A stretch of 64,000 bases of DNA from Pilasporangium apinafurcum (lineage: Eukaryota; Oomycota; Peronosporomycetes; Pythiales; Pythiaceae), in assembly GCA_001600495.1 (NCBI GenBank), contig BCKE01000022.1:186001-250000 (forward strand), in the 5' to 3' direction. Shown here one piece after another: positions 11,976 through 24,382 of the stretch. Every line of letters starts with the position of its first letter. Within the stretch, counting starts at the first letter, position 1. Both the position numbers and the translations under genes were made by a program. The notes beneath the pieces were generated by a model, which searched no databases, had not been told where the DNA came from, and worked only from the letters and a program-made list of their open reading frames with translations.

Positions 11976-13403
11976 TTATTCGACCTTGCCCTTCTTTCCA
12001 GAGGGGGACGTTACGTAATGAGCGAGACGCTTGAGCGTGAGATGGCCCGACCAAATGCTCACCAAACTGAGCACTCCCAAGTACCCAAGTGTTCGGTACA
12101 TCGTCAATTCAAGCCAATACCATCCGAAAAGCGCAAAGGTCGCCGCCACTGAGGACAAGAAAACAGTCCCAAAGAGGAACGTACTACCGTGAAACAGCTT
12201 GCGCACGTTCAGCTGCAGCTTGAGAACGAAAAGCAAGAAACCAAGCAGCGGAGCCTACAGATACAAACACCAAGACCTAATGTGAATCCAACAGCCATTT
12301 AAAGATTGGAATAGACATTTTGCTATCGTTTCTCGTACCAGTACGACAGCAGTGAACGCGAGCGAGACAACAATGGGAGGACGTGAGTCCTGTGGACGCA
12401 TAACGTGCTTGATCTCTGGCAGCGCCTTAAGTGTCGTATCACTTTCATGCAGCAACGGCTTTGCATACAACGGTGAGGGAGCAGTCGGTGGTGCTGCACC
12501 CAAAAGCAGCTCGACTGTGCCTAGATCTCGCACAATGGCCTTCTCGAACGTCGGGTCGCCAACGATCAATTCTACTTTGTGTGTGCCTGAGTTGTACGCG
12601 AATTTCTTGCTCAATGCCGCAAAGTTTAGCACATGACCATGCGTCTTATACTTATCCGGTGTGAGTGCAAAGTACGTGTTAGTGCCTTCTTTCAAGTGCG
12701 TAAAGCGGATAAAAACTTGGTGAGCGGTGATGGGCGTCTGTTCATGCTCGTGTTGCAATTTCACATCGATTTTGAGACCATCACCCGATGCAGAACTGAA
12801 TTCGTGGCCCTGGATCTTGTCCACATCTTTCAGCCCTTGGCCATTCAATTCGATACTTGTAATCACGACTGGAACCGTCACCTGATATTGCCATTTCCAT
12901 TCCAATCAAATCCGATTCTAGGCTCGACAGATGACCCATGAAACGATTTCGTACCTTGAGCTGCAGCACTTTCGACGTCACTTCCTTCGTATTGTTATCT
13001 TCTGCACTGACCTTCATCTTATACATTCCCGCGGGCAACTTCTTGTCGTCACCCAGTGACACTGCAAACTTCTCACCATTCCCTTTCACTTTCTACAACA
13101 GCACACCCATATCACATCAGTCTCTTCTGTAAATGACACAGTGTAAGTTTTTGTATATGAAAAACTCACTAGATCGGAGATCAATGCGTTTCCTGTGGTA
13201 TCAATGAGTGTCTCTACCGTCACTTCCTTTAACTGGTTCTGAGGGGGAGACACGACAATGTCAAAGCGCAATGCCTCTTTCGAGAGCGCCACTTTCGACG
13301 ACCCCAATGAAATCTCCACTGCTGCATCTACTGTAGTATGCAGTGCACTTGCTACTACCACCACGACAAGCAGCAATGCCAATGTGCTGATCCTGTTCAT
13401 CAT
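11976..13403 (-). CDS. RPN2: Oligosaccharyltransferase subunit ribophorin II / Swp1
   Basis: Four in-frame exons (13403-13170, 13092-12955, 12881-12339, 12254-11976) encode 397 aa. A signal peptide (MMNRISTLALLLVVVVVASA) leads into beta-rich lumenal domains. The KKFAYNSGTHKVELIVGDPT segment and the HVMRPQDSRPPIVVSLAFTA junction match the C-terminal part of human ribophorin II (HLKLIVGDATL, FREPEKRPPTVVS). The last exon supplies the remaining transmembrane helices, including FGWYWLELTMYRTLGYLGVL (human [20 protein letters not shown]). The protein is a non-catalytic subunit of the ER oligosaccharyltransferase that transfers the glycan to Asn in N-X-S/T. It is shorter than the animal form (about 630 aa) and closer to fungal Swp1, so the N-terminal repeat domain is reduced. 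Confidence 0.9.
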
Positions 13404-14268
13404 AATCGAATCTGTCCACAGCCGCGCCTATGCGATGTTGGGCTGTTCCGCAATTTGAGCTCCTCAGTTCATTCACAATAGATCTTCAGCACTAAAAATA
13501 AAACCTCATGTCATGATGAGGTTTTTTGTTAGAAGTCAAGGATACAAGATGATCGGGATCGACACTGCCACGTAGACACCAATTGGCACTACAACCTATC
13601 CAAACGAATATTAAAGAGTAATTCTTTTGAAAAGTTTTCTAAAAACAATATGGCTACATTGGCAGATTTTCCTCGAGGCAGCACACTCATAAATCAAGGC
13701 ACACATTGACGAAAACTATTTAAGAAGCGCTTTTTATTCTCTGGATCATGTCAATCATCAAGGTAGCCTACGATCAAAGCAGTATTGTTGTGAGTCAGTT
13801 TGTGGAAAGTTCGTTGGACTTCGTATATCGCTGAGAGGACATCGTTTGTACAACAACAAAAACTGTGGCTACTGTGACTATTCGCTTCCTATGCTCATCG
13901 TTGACATATCGCTACCAAAACTCTTCTCTGCCGAGAACACAATACGGTAAATAGATTCAAAAGTCAAACTAGACCAGGAATAAGCAGCACAGAAGGTATT
14001 CATCTTTCTAGCTTACCGAATCCATAGACTGGTGCTGTATGCAGACAACTCCTCATTCCTCTAGCATGCCCTGACATAGCTATCGTGCTATTTAATGGGT
14101 GATCGTGAAATGATTTACAAAAAGTAAGTGAATAACAAGAATCCCAGAGTAAGATGGTGCTATCCAGTTCTTAATTCGCCATCATATATCTTCAGTTGCT
14201 TAACAATCACCAAATTCAAATTCAAAAGGGTACGTATGTTACTCTCCAACACTACTCTTTCTCCCTTG
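13404..14268. other. Intergenic with a perfect 10-bp hairpin
   Basis: No coding sequence is supported between the ribophorin II start and the S28 peptidase stop. It contains a short perfect inverted repeat at 13500-13525, described separately. The rest shows no recognisable repeat or RNA gene. Confidence 0.5.
13500..13525. repeat. Perfect inverted repeat / hairpin with T tract
   Basis: The arm AAAACCTCAT (13500-13509) is exactly complementary to ATGAGGTTTT (13516-13525) around a 6-nt loop, and a further T run follows. On either strand this would fold into a 10-bp stem ending in A/T tracts. It lies about 97 bp upstream of the ribophorin II start codon. In a bacterium it would read as an intrinsic terminator; here that role is not expected, and the function is unknown. 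Confidence 0.6.
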
Positions 14269-16071
14269 TTACCCCGAAACATACTCGTTGATCCATTTGC
14301 GAATTTGCGCGATCTCAGTCTTACGAGCGTTAGTGACAGATTCTGGATCCTTTGGGTGAGTGAAGAAGAGGTCAATGTGATGCGCTCCTTCTTCAATCGT
14401 CACAATCGTGAGTTTGGAACCCTTAGGGACGTGATGTACACCACCACTGCTCCAGGGATCCAGCAGTCCGTTACTAAATACGATGTTGGATGCGTATCGC
14501 AAACTTTCATCGCCATAACTTACACGGATCCAATTCGGATCGGGGGTCGTCTTCCATACACGTTGGCAGCGCTCTTGAATGTGCTGCAGTGTGATATTGC
14601 GCGGCCAAAACATGTCAGTCTCACCGTTCGTGTTGAAATACGTCTCTTGAGGCAGCATCTCCGTGCACCATTGCCAGTCCCAAATCCCATCGAAATCTTC
14701 CAGCGTAGGCAGCTTGAAGCATTGGAGGTCCTGTGTGGCGTTGTTGTACACGTTGCTAGCATCACGCAGTGCAGCCAACAACAGTTCATCATCGTTGCCA
14801 TCTTTAAATTCACCTGCAAGATGCGAACAGGCTTCACGAACGGGCCATGGAGGAAGATCCGCTGCGCCATTTGTCAGGTAGCTAGATGGGTAAGGAAAGT
14901 TGCCCATCGCAAGTGTATCAAACGCTACCATGACCGACATGGCCAATTGGTCTCCCGCGTTTTCAGGCAGTGGATCACAAAGACGAAAGATCTCGGTGAG
15001 TTTGTTCCGGCCAGCACCCGATTTCGCAAGTGTAAAAATCTTGTCCCAAGCTTTCTTGACATTTGGCACGCAGTTTTCTGCAGCCCCTGTGGCGGGTGAA
15101 GCATCTCGTGTCACCACCTTCCAGTAGTCATCCCCTTTAAATTGCGGATAGCCAGCGAACGCAAAGATTGGCGCTGATGCTGCAATCGCACCGTGTACAA
15201 TGGAGGGATATTTCATACGGAACCATGCTGAGAGCATGCCACCGTAGCTACCACCAAATGCAATGACCGCGTGGTCTTTTGCTTTGTATTCTTCTTGAAG
15301 GTAAAAAATTAGCTCTGCGAAATCCGCCAATGCCTGTTCGTGGTTCAAATACTGAAGATGATTCATGAAATCATCACCAAACGGCAAACTTTTACCGTAG
15401 TAGCGATGCTCAGCAAATACGATTAGTGCATGGAAATCCTCAGCATTCTCCCACATGAGTCCTGTATTGTTGGCGTACAGTGTCACATCGCCTTCATTGC
15501 CCGTGTAGAAGAAAATAGGCGCTTTTTTGTTTGTCGGATCCCAGTATAGGTCATTGATCAGATAGCGCTGCTGATACGTCGCTGGTAGGGCACTCGCACT
15601 GGAGTTTCCATCCTTTCCCGCTGGTAGCCACGCAAAGTGATCGATTTTCTGCTCAAAGTACAATTCCGTACAATTTAATGCATTTGCATGGATGACCGGA
15701 GGAGTAATCACTACTTCAGGCACCGCTCGTAGTAGCTCCTTGGGGATGTTTGCCGTCGTGACCAAATTAGACGTGTGCACAAGCACGAACATCCCAAAGA
15801 GTAGCGCACCACCACCAAATGCCAGCACACGTGGTGGAACATAATCCATGACACGATTGTATGCGCTTTCTACCGCGATGTATGTGTTCACAAAGATTTC
15901 TGGGAAACGATCATTCCGCCAGAGTGAGGCTTCATGTGCACTCGTGACGGACGATTGACTCGACGCCAATAACGGATTAGTCTCGCTGCGTCGGAAGGAT
16001 GTCATTTCTTCTATGACAGCACCGTCGAACGAAGCGAAGTGCTCTGCTTCTTCTTCCGCACGATTGCTCAT
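14269..16071 (-). CDS. Membrane-anchored S28 serine peptidase (Pro-X carboxypeptidase/DPP II family)
   Basis: Uninterrupted 600-aa frame from ATG 16071. A cytoplasmic tail of about 80 residues containing the acidic-dileucine-like TNPLL is followed by one hydrophobic anchor (about 82-103), then a catalytic domain. The S28 hallmarks are visible: KIDHF (142-146), the nucleophile motif GGSYGGMLSAWFR (Ser about 275), the acid in SNGLLDPWSSGG (Asp about 538) and the histidine motif EGAHHIDL (about 564-565). The family cleaves after proline, either removing C-terminal residues (PRCP) or N-terminal dipeptides (DPP II); sequence alone does not decide which. A type II anchor is unusual because animal members carry a cleaved signal peptide. 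The dileucine tail suggests sorting to a lysosome-like vacuole, which is inference. Confidence 0.88.
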   Translation of the reverse strand: MSNRAEEEAEHFASFDGAVIEEMTSFRRSETNPLLASSQSSVTSAHEASLWRNDRFPEIFVNTYIAVESAYNRVMDYVPPRVLAFGGGALLFGMFVLVHTSNLVTTANIPKELLRAVPEVVITPPVIHANALNCTELYFEQKIDHFAWLPAGKDGNSSASALPATYQQRYLINDLYWDPTNKKAPIFFYTGNEGDVTLYANNTGLMWENAEDFHALIVFAEHRYYGKSLPFGDDFMNHLQYLNHEQALADFAELIFYLQEEYKAKDHAVIAFGGSYGGMLSAWFRMKYPSIVHGAIAASAPIFAFAGYPQFKGDDYWKVVTRDASPATGAAENCVPNVKKAWDKIFTLAKSGAGRNKLTEIFRLCDPLPENAGDQLAMSVMVAFDTLAMGNFPYPSSYLTNGAADLPPWPVREACSHLAGEFKDGNDDELLLAALRDASNVYNNATQDLQCFKLPTLEDFDGIWDWQWCTEMLPQETYFNTNGETDMFWPRNITLQHIQERCQRVWKTTPDPNWIRVSYGDESLRYASNIVFSNGLLDPWSSGGVHHVPKGSKLTIVTIEEGAHHIDLFFTHPKDPESVTNARKTEIAQIRKWINEYVSG

Positions 16072-17525
16072 CGTTGAGCCCTGTTTCTAGACACAAAACA
16101 GCAGCTCCAACAAATACAGATTTTACCGACCATCACTCTGCATGTCATGCGCCAGTTTTGTACTGCTCTTAATAATGGCCCGTAATGCAAAGTCAGACTT
16201 CAACCCCAGGCGGTTAGAACTATCTTCAAGAATGCAGCAATTGATAACCAAAACCGTGAATCTTTTCTTACATTGCACCAATCTTTGGGTATTCCTATTT
16301 CTTCTTTAACAAGCAATCCGCGAGCCAACGGTGCCAGTTTTCAGTTGTTTTCCTAAACTCAAAAAATCCGCAACTGCCTTTTAGCACATAATATTTTGGC
16401 ATAGGATAGTTTTTTATTTGTAATGATGAACAAAGCAAACAGCGTTCAAATCGAACTAGTGGTTGTCGAGTAATTAGCAGTCAAAGATGAGTATTCGCTT
16501 CCATTTTGGCATTGTTTTAGCTTGATGGTCATCGTTTTTATTTCTTTTGATTCATAATTCGTTTCATATATGTCATTTACCCTAACCATATTGAATAAAA
16601 TGAGCTCTAATATTGTCAAGAGTGTTTGTCGTCCAAGTAATTTGGCGGCAATCTTCGAGTTATTGGTGCAATACTGTTGGTGTCTTAAGCCACTCTTCAG
16701 CACTTGAGTTCCATACTATGTGCTACAGAGTATATCATTGGACAAAAATGGTATTGTGGTATTTTTTATGTTCTGAACGACCTTGAGAATCGCAAAATCG
16801 ATGACCATCTGACAGAAAATGCAAATTTTGTCGTACCAGTTCTCCTCTCTGGATGCTACGACTTGGATAATAATCACGGGAAACAAGTTTTCTTGGACGG
16901 ATCTGTTTCGAACTGCCACACATTTTCGTAGAGCACGAATAGCGGATTTTTTGGATTTTGGCCAACCTAAGAATTAGGCTGTTTTTGGCTCCCTTGACTT
17001 GCGGATTGCTTGTTAAAAAAACGAGTAAAATAACCCATGCGACACACGAAGTACAGATTAGCGGTACCCAGCTTGCGTGATTTTTTTTGTGCGCAAGTTC
17101 AAGGCAGTGATATGTGTGGAAGGTTGTGACCACTATCAGATGGCTATAACCTGTATTCTGGCATGATCTAATCCATGGATTATCAACATGAGCATGTGGA
17201 ACGGTTTTAAACACCTAATGCAGAGTGAGTTAGGGGTTTGGGGTGACGTCGTGCGGGTCGAACGTGCATACGGGTTGGTCTGCACCTTGTGCCCAATTGG
17301 ATAGTTTCCATCTCCACGTTGAATAAGAGAGCCAAGGTACGCGCATGTGTAGCTTCTCTGTGTGGATTTGTGTGTTTCGTCTCTTTGTTAATTGGGATCT
17401 GTGGATCTGGAATTTTTGTGTGTGTGTGGACGCATTTGTGGACGGGCAGAGGAAGGGGGAGATAGTTGTGGCGAACGATGCATTATAAGACGCATGTGCC
17501 TGCGCGCATTTCTGTCGAAGACCAA
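16072..17525. other. Gene-poor stretch, possible decayed coding sequence
   Basis: 1.45 kb between two divergent genes. Minus-strand ORFs at 17214-16735 (159 codons) and 16703-16446 contain hydrophobic stretches but no motif I recognise, no convincing starts and no clean splice link. They may be remains of a membrane-protein gene. Positions 17225-17525 upstream of UGPase are TG-rich and probably its promoter and leader. Confidence 0.4.
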
Positions 17526-19355
<1,830 letters not shown>

Positions 19356-19574
19356 GCATGCAAAACCAGACGAATGAGCAAAACGATAGATTCTGTAAGC
19401 ACTCACGAGATAGTGCTGTACATGTGAATCAAATGCGTTGGTTTGAAGATTGTTCACTGTTTTAGTTTTGATGGATGGGCTACAACTGCAATGGCTTCTC
19501 ACTAGATATATAGTACGTGTATACTGCTCTCCTGTCTGGTGACAACGATGACATACGATTGACGGTACGAAAGG

Positions 19575-20890
19575 CTAATAAATGGCGACCACATGCTTGC
19601 AGATTGGGCACAGACGATGGTGAAGCAGCCACTGGTCAATGCACTCACGATGGTAGAAATGAAGGCACGGAAGTGCACGCACTTCTTCCTCGGGCGCATA
19701 TTCCGTGTAGCATATCGCACAGCTGAATCATCAAAGAGGACAAAATAACGTTAGCCATCTCAACACACTCTCCACACAAATGGAATTTCGACTAGCAGCG
19801 AGTACTTTGTATTGTTGATCTGATGGCTGTCAGCGTCCGATTCTTTGCTGCTATCGTGAGTGCACTCACGAGCGGCATACTTGAACGTTGGAAGTGCCAA
19901 GATTTGCGGGTATGGCAAGCCGTCCCAACTTTCATTCTGCTTGCAAAGCACATTCACTCTTAGTCAGTCTACAGCAAATCAGTCAAGATCATTCCTAGCT
20001 TTCAGAACCACTCACATCCACTTGCTGCGAACGTAATTCATTGATGCGACGGAGCAGCGAGAGGAAGCGCAATTTGCTCGGCGCTTCATATTCGCCCTCG
20101 AGGGCTGTAGTGGGCCGTTCCGAGACGGAAGGCAACGGCCCGAGCACTTGAGAAAGCACGCCATCAAACACACTGCAGCACAGAATGACATGCAACACAC
20201 CTCAGTATGATGTCCACTAAGCTTCGAATGTGAGCATCATACTCACAAGCGCCGTGGAGGTACAGCCTCAGTATCACAGTTTGAGGAGACCGAAGACGAA
20301 CGCCGCAAGCTTTGAATGTATTCCCAATCTAGCTCTGCGTTCGTGGGCAGCTGTGCGGTTGATTGATGGGCTGCTTCATCGATATCAGCAGCAGCGATGG
20401 AAATGAGGCCCGTGGGCGACAATTGCGCCTGAAAAGGTACATCGTCCATGTCTTCCACGCGCAAGCCGTCGACATCGTTGAGCAGCAAGATGCCTTCGTC
20501 TTCCAGCTGCGTCACCAGCTGTGCCGATAACTGCAACCGACGCCTGTCACCACGCACAGGCGTCTCATCTTTCGCGATCAACCCCAACGCAGTTTTTTTC
20601 AAATCATACTTGTCGTCTTTCTTGTCGATATGGTCATCGCCTTCCTCCATCGCCCGCGCAATTTCCTGTGAGCTAACCGTGTCATCTTCCCAGTAACTCG
20701 AGATCTGAGGATCCGAACGAGGCTATGAGGAACAAAATAAATAGTTGGAAATGATCATTAGTGCATTCAGGGATTGATTCATACAACCACTAGTTGATTG
20801 GGCTAGAATGTTTGGTAGTGTAATGTGCAGAGAATTACTCACGTGCAACGCCTGGGGCATGCGCGAACCATACAAATTTCTCAGAAACAT
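19575..20890 (-). CDS. RING-H2 E3 ubiquitin ligase, RING on the short last exon
   Basis: Five exons keep one frame: 20890-20843, 20722-20247, 20172-20016, 19936-19806 and 19722-19575, 319 aa. The final exon encodes a textbook RING-H2 finger: CAICYTEYAPEEEVRALPC, then LHFYHRECIDQWL and LCPICK, giving the C3H2C3 spacing with the Trp after the fifth ligand. The protein ends nine residues after the last CxxC. The rest is acidic and mostly disordered, with a helical segment (KLRFLSLLRRINELRSQQ). RING-H2 proteins recruit an E2 to ubiquitinate substrates; the substrate is unknown. There is no membrane segment, so the protein is probably soluble. The RING exon is too short to stand out as an ORF on its own. 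Confidence 0.85.
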
Positions 20891-21226
20891 GCTTTTCCGA
20901 CTGTCCAGCTGCCTGTTGCTTTTGCGATCTTCGTGGAAAGAATCGAAATGGAGGGAACTGAGTCGTCGCGACGTCGCTTTGGTTTTCTTCTCTTTGCCGC
21001 TTTTTCTTCTTCTGGCGGAATTTTGTATGAAGGAATGTATGCGCTAATGTAAAAGTCCAATATTGACCAGCTGGTCATGAGGAGCTCATTTTACAAAACA
21101 AGGTGAGATGCTTTTGGATACCAATGCGTGCGCATCTTCAAGATGCCGAAAGGGCGACAATACAAGTGAAGAATCGCAATGGATACACTGGCAAAAGCAG
21201 GTAGAATGGGCTACAACTTCTTCATT
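20891..21226. other. Short intergenic region
   Basis: 336 bp between the RING-H2 start and the SMG8-like stop, both genes on the minus strand. It must hold the promoter and leader of the RING-H2 gene and the 3' UTR of the upstream gene. No specific element is recognisable. Confidence 0.4.
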
Positions 21227-22704
21227 TTAACGGTCAAGCATGGGCTCATATTGATACAATTGCTGATGATGAATCGGCTGGTCAATTGTTGTCGCATTCG
21301 CTTTTGCACTAGCGGCAGCAGCTGTATCTTGTTTTCGCTTGATTTCCAGGCGATGCATGCTCTTAACGAGCGAATTGAACGCATTGAGCCATTGCGAAAG
21401 CGTCAACAAGTCCGCACGTAATGTCGTGTCTTTGCTATTGCTATTACTGTTGCCAGAGGAAGACGATAACGACGAGAATAGAAAGTCCAAATACCGCTGA
21501 AGATAGTGTGTTGCACGTGAGAATCCCGTATCATCTTCTTCTAGTGGCTGTAGAATCGTATCAAAATCTAGATCATCCGTGAGCGGTTGATCATCGATCG
21601 TGATAGATGCTAAAACATCCTCCAGCCGCGCTTCGAGTCGTCCTTCTGATGTGACAGTTTTCTTCGAGACGATCACGACACAATGTGTCGCATCGACGTT
21701 AAATACTCGCCGCTCTTTGCTGAGATTGGAGGCAGTGAGTGCGTCTCTCATACGCACAGAGCCGACCAATCCACCACGAAGCGAGCGGAGTAACGTGACT
21801 AACTTGGTCTCAAGAGATCTACAATACGTCACTGTCGCAGAACGAGAAGATTTCGAGGACGACGATTGTTTCAGCTTCGCATGTAGCACTTCATCCGGTG
21901 CAGGGACGACAAACAATGCCAACGGCACACAACGGCCAGGTACAAATGCGTTGCCTGCACCACTGGAGCCAGCTTTCTCACGTTTGGACGATTTCGTTGT
22001 TGCTGCTACAAACGCCTGGAGCTGCTGCTTCTCACTAGCGATAGATCGCACGCGTTTCAGGAGATTAGTCGTGATTCGCGCCGACTCATGGACCTCAAAG
22101 ACCAAATTGCAGCTTGAATACAATAACACTTCCATCTTGAGCCTTTCATGTTCGAAGCCAGCCATCTCTTTCTGTAGCTGCTCAGTTGGCGTAGAATTCA
22201 CAAAGTCGGCAGTCGCATATCGACGAGACGGATTACCGCCACCAGAAAAGCACTGATTCTCTGGGCGTGCGATCCCAAGCAGATAAACGCAGTTCTTCTT
22301 CTCGTTAAAGTATAAATGAATGCTCGCATATAGCGGTGCACCTTTAACTATTGTGGCGACCATCATTTCGTGTGGTAGGAACACACACCGCCCGATCAGA
22401 CGATTGGCAAACGTGTACGCCTGCTCAGGTGATGCAGCGCTGGTGCTGATGATGCCTACGACCACGACGTTTTTGTTTACAGACTGCAACACCTACACAT
22501 ACGAGACTGATGTGAACGACAATATTACTGTTTGACGTCGTAAATCGAACACGTTTGTATTTATACCTGCAAGAGTGACGCTGCGGAGGAACCAGCAGCT
22601 GACCGCGTTGGTTCCGGTGGATATACACGAATGGGCGCATTCAGACTGCTGTCAAAGGGCAGTGGCGGCGGTGGCGCATGTCGATTGCTTCGTCCGGTGG
22701 CCAT
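21227..22704 (-). CDS. SMG8-like nonsense-mediated decay factor (short form)
   Basis: Two exons (22704-22567 and 22492-21227) give 467 aa. The start MATGRSNRHAPPPPLPFD is followed by a beta-alpha core beginning VLQSVNKNVVVVGIIST, then LYFNEKKNCVYLLGIA, EVLLYSSCNLVFEVHES, PGRCVPLALFVVPAP, SLETKLVTLLRSLRGG and RRVFNVDATHCVVIVSKK. This order matches the G-domain-like N-terminal half of metazoan SMG8 (VVGIFGK, LLYLFSVCHILLLVHP, CPPRLLFLF, ALEDQIYRIFRKSR, LFTVPANQAFVYI). SMG8 with SMG9 restrains the kinase SMG1, which phosphorylates UPF1. The human protein is about 990 aa; this one stops after the kinase-contacting half, with a low-complexity Ser/Asn segment near the end. The call rests on remembered motif order, not a search. 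Confidence 0.65.
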
Positions 22705-22820
22705 TTCCTTTCTTTTCCTTCAATGGAAACAACATCATTAACTAAGGGCATAGTGCTCCATATTAGCCACCATTACCTCAAATGTGCTATTTTAGCAGGG
22801 AGTGCTATATTAATGGAAGT

Positions 22821-24254
22821 TTAGTCTTGTCTGGATGAGCGATGATGACGATGGCTGCTTCGCCCTCGTTTTCTAGTGTGAGAACGCGATCGAGATGGTG
22901 AATGTGACCGATCACGTCTCTTGTATCCACTACTATCTCTTTTGCTGATCTCAGGATCGTGCCGATGCTGGTAATGGTAGTTGGATTTATTTTCACTTCT
23001 TGCACTTTGATAGGTATTGCTTAAGGGCTTGCGGATCTGTTCTTCATCTGTTCTTTGCCGATCTCTGTGTCTCTCTGGTGATAGTTCGCGCTTACGGTCT
23101 TTCTTGTGTTTCTTGCGCTTTTTCTTTTTTTTCGCATCGCGTTTCTGTTTGCGATGATGTCGAGACGAACCATCAAAAGAGTCCGATTCGGAATCGGATG
23201 ACGAGGACGACTCCGTGTTGCTGCTTTTATTTCTTTTTGACTCGCGAGATTGCTTCTTGAGTTTCTTCAGAAGGAGCTTCTTTTCTTTGGTTGATAAACT
23301 CGCCAAAAATTCTTGTTCTGGATCGGATGAATCACCATCGGAAGGTAAAATTTCGTACTCGCCCGCTGCTTCCTCTCCTTGCTTTTCAACGAAGGCATAA
23401 ATATCAAGCATAATGGTCAATAGTTTTGTCAACGACGAAGCAAAATGCAAAACGAATCGTTTCTACCAGTTCTAGCGGGAGCACAGCTTTGCGCAGCACC
23501 AGATCTTGCTTGGCAGTGTGATTGAGTTTGTTCATGTATGACATCGGATCTTCCATCGCCTGTCTTGCCGCATCTGTACAATATTTAACAAAAGAACGAT
23601 GTCAACATCTAACCTGAAGGAGCGCACCTCACTTCGTTGCATCATACCATGTGGATTAAAATTCCTTAATTGGCATTCTCGATCACCAGAAAGATGACCC
23701 CATTGACCACAACGCAGACACTTCACATTCCGCAACTGCACACCCATAGGTTTGAAATTGACTTTAACCGAATCCGTATAATCACCTTCGACAGGTGCAT
23801 CTTTCAAGAACGGAAAACGCTCAACTTGGTCCTTAATGGTCAAGTTTTCATTTGGTCGGCGACCCACATACCGCTCGAGGTTGCGCTGCATCTCACGTGG
23901 CTCGTCGCTGCTAGATTTCTTGTTCTTTTGCTCCATTTTCCGTCGGAACTCACGCACAGCATCATCTTCTGTCATGTCACTGGCTGCTTTCTCGTCTACT
24001 TTTTGTAATCCGGGCGGTGGTGCGTACAGGAACCCCACCTGCTGTGCCTCCATGCGCCGCATGGCGTCAGCATCACCTTTCGTGGCGGCGATCTGCTGGT
24101 AGTGATGGAAATCTGCAGCTTTGCGAAGCTCTGTAGCGGCATCTTTTTCTTTTTGCTCTTTTGCTTTCGCCTTCTGCTCGGCGATCCAAATGCGCTTCTG
24201 GTTCGTCTTGTTCGATGGATGCCATCCCTTCAGGTTCAGAAACTTGAGCGACAT
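22821..24254 (-). CDS. CIR1-like (CBF1-interacting corepressor) zinc-knuckle RS protein
   Basis: Three exons: 24254-23633, 23573-23467 and 23381-22821, 429 aa in one frame. The N-terminus LKGWHPSNKTNQKRIWIAEQ matches the CIR N-terminal domain ([20 protein letters not shown]). LYAPPPG and the knuckle KCLRCGQWGHLSGDREC correspond to MYEAPPG and RCIKCHKWGHVNTDREC of human CIR1. The third exon opens with DPEQEFLASLSTKEKKLLLK (human DPEVEFLKSLTTKQKQKLLR) and runs into a Lys/Ser/Arg-rich RS-type tail. CIR-family proteins are nuclear, associated with splicing and transcriptional repression. The donor of exon 1 is placed at GTGAGG (23632), because the alternative donor four bases downstream would put a stop in frame. 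Confidence 0.85.
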
Positions 24255-24382
24255 CTTCCAAGAGCTACACAAGAAGGCAAACTGGCGCGTTAAGTTCGCA
24301 TCGTAACAGAGTGCGTACTTGGTTATATAACATGTTTAAAAACAGTTACAAACGTAGAAATATGTAGCCATCTTATCAATCA

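Noticed and set aside
11449-12018. Overlapping plus ORFs of 80-95 codons
   Set aside because: They have no motifs, and the downstream part is antisense to the ribophorin II gene.
16446-17214. Minus-strand ORFs of 159 and 85 codons with hydrophobic segments
   Set aside because: No motif, no clean start or splice link and AT-rich composition; noted only as possible decayed sequence.
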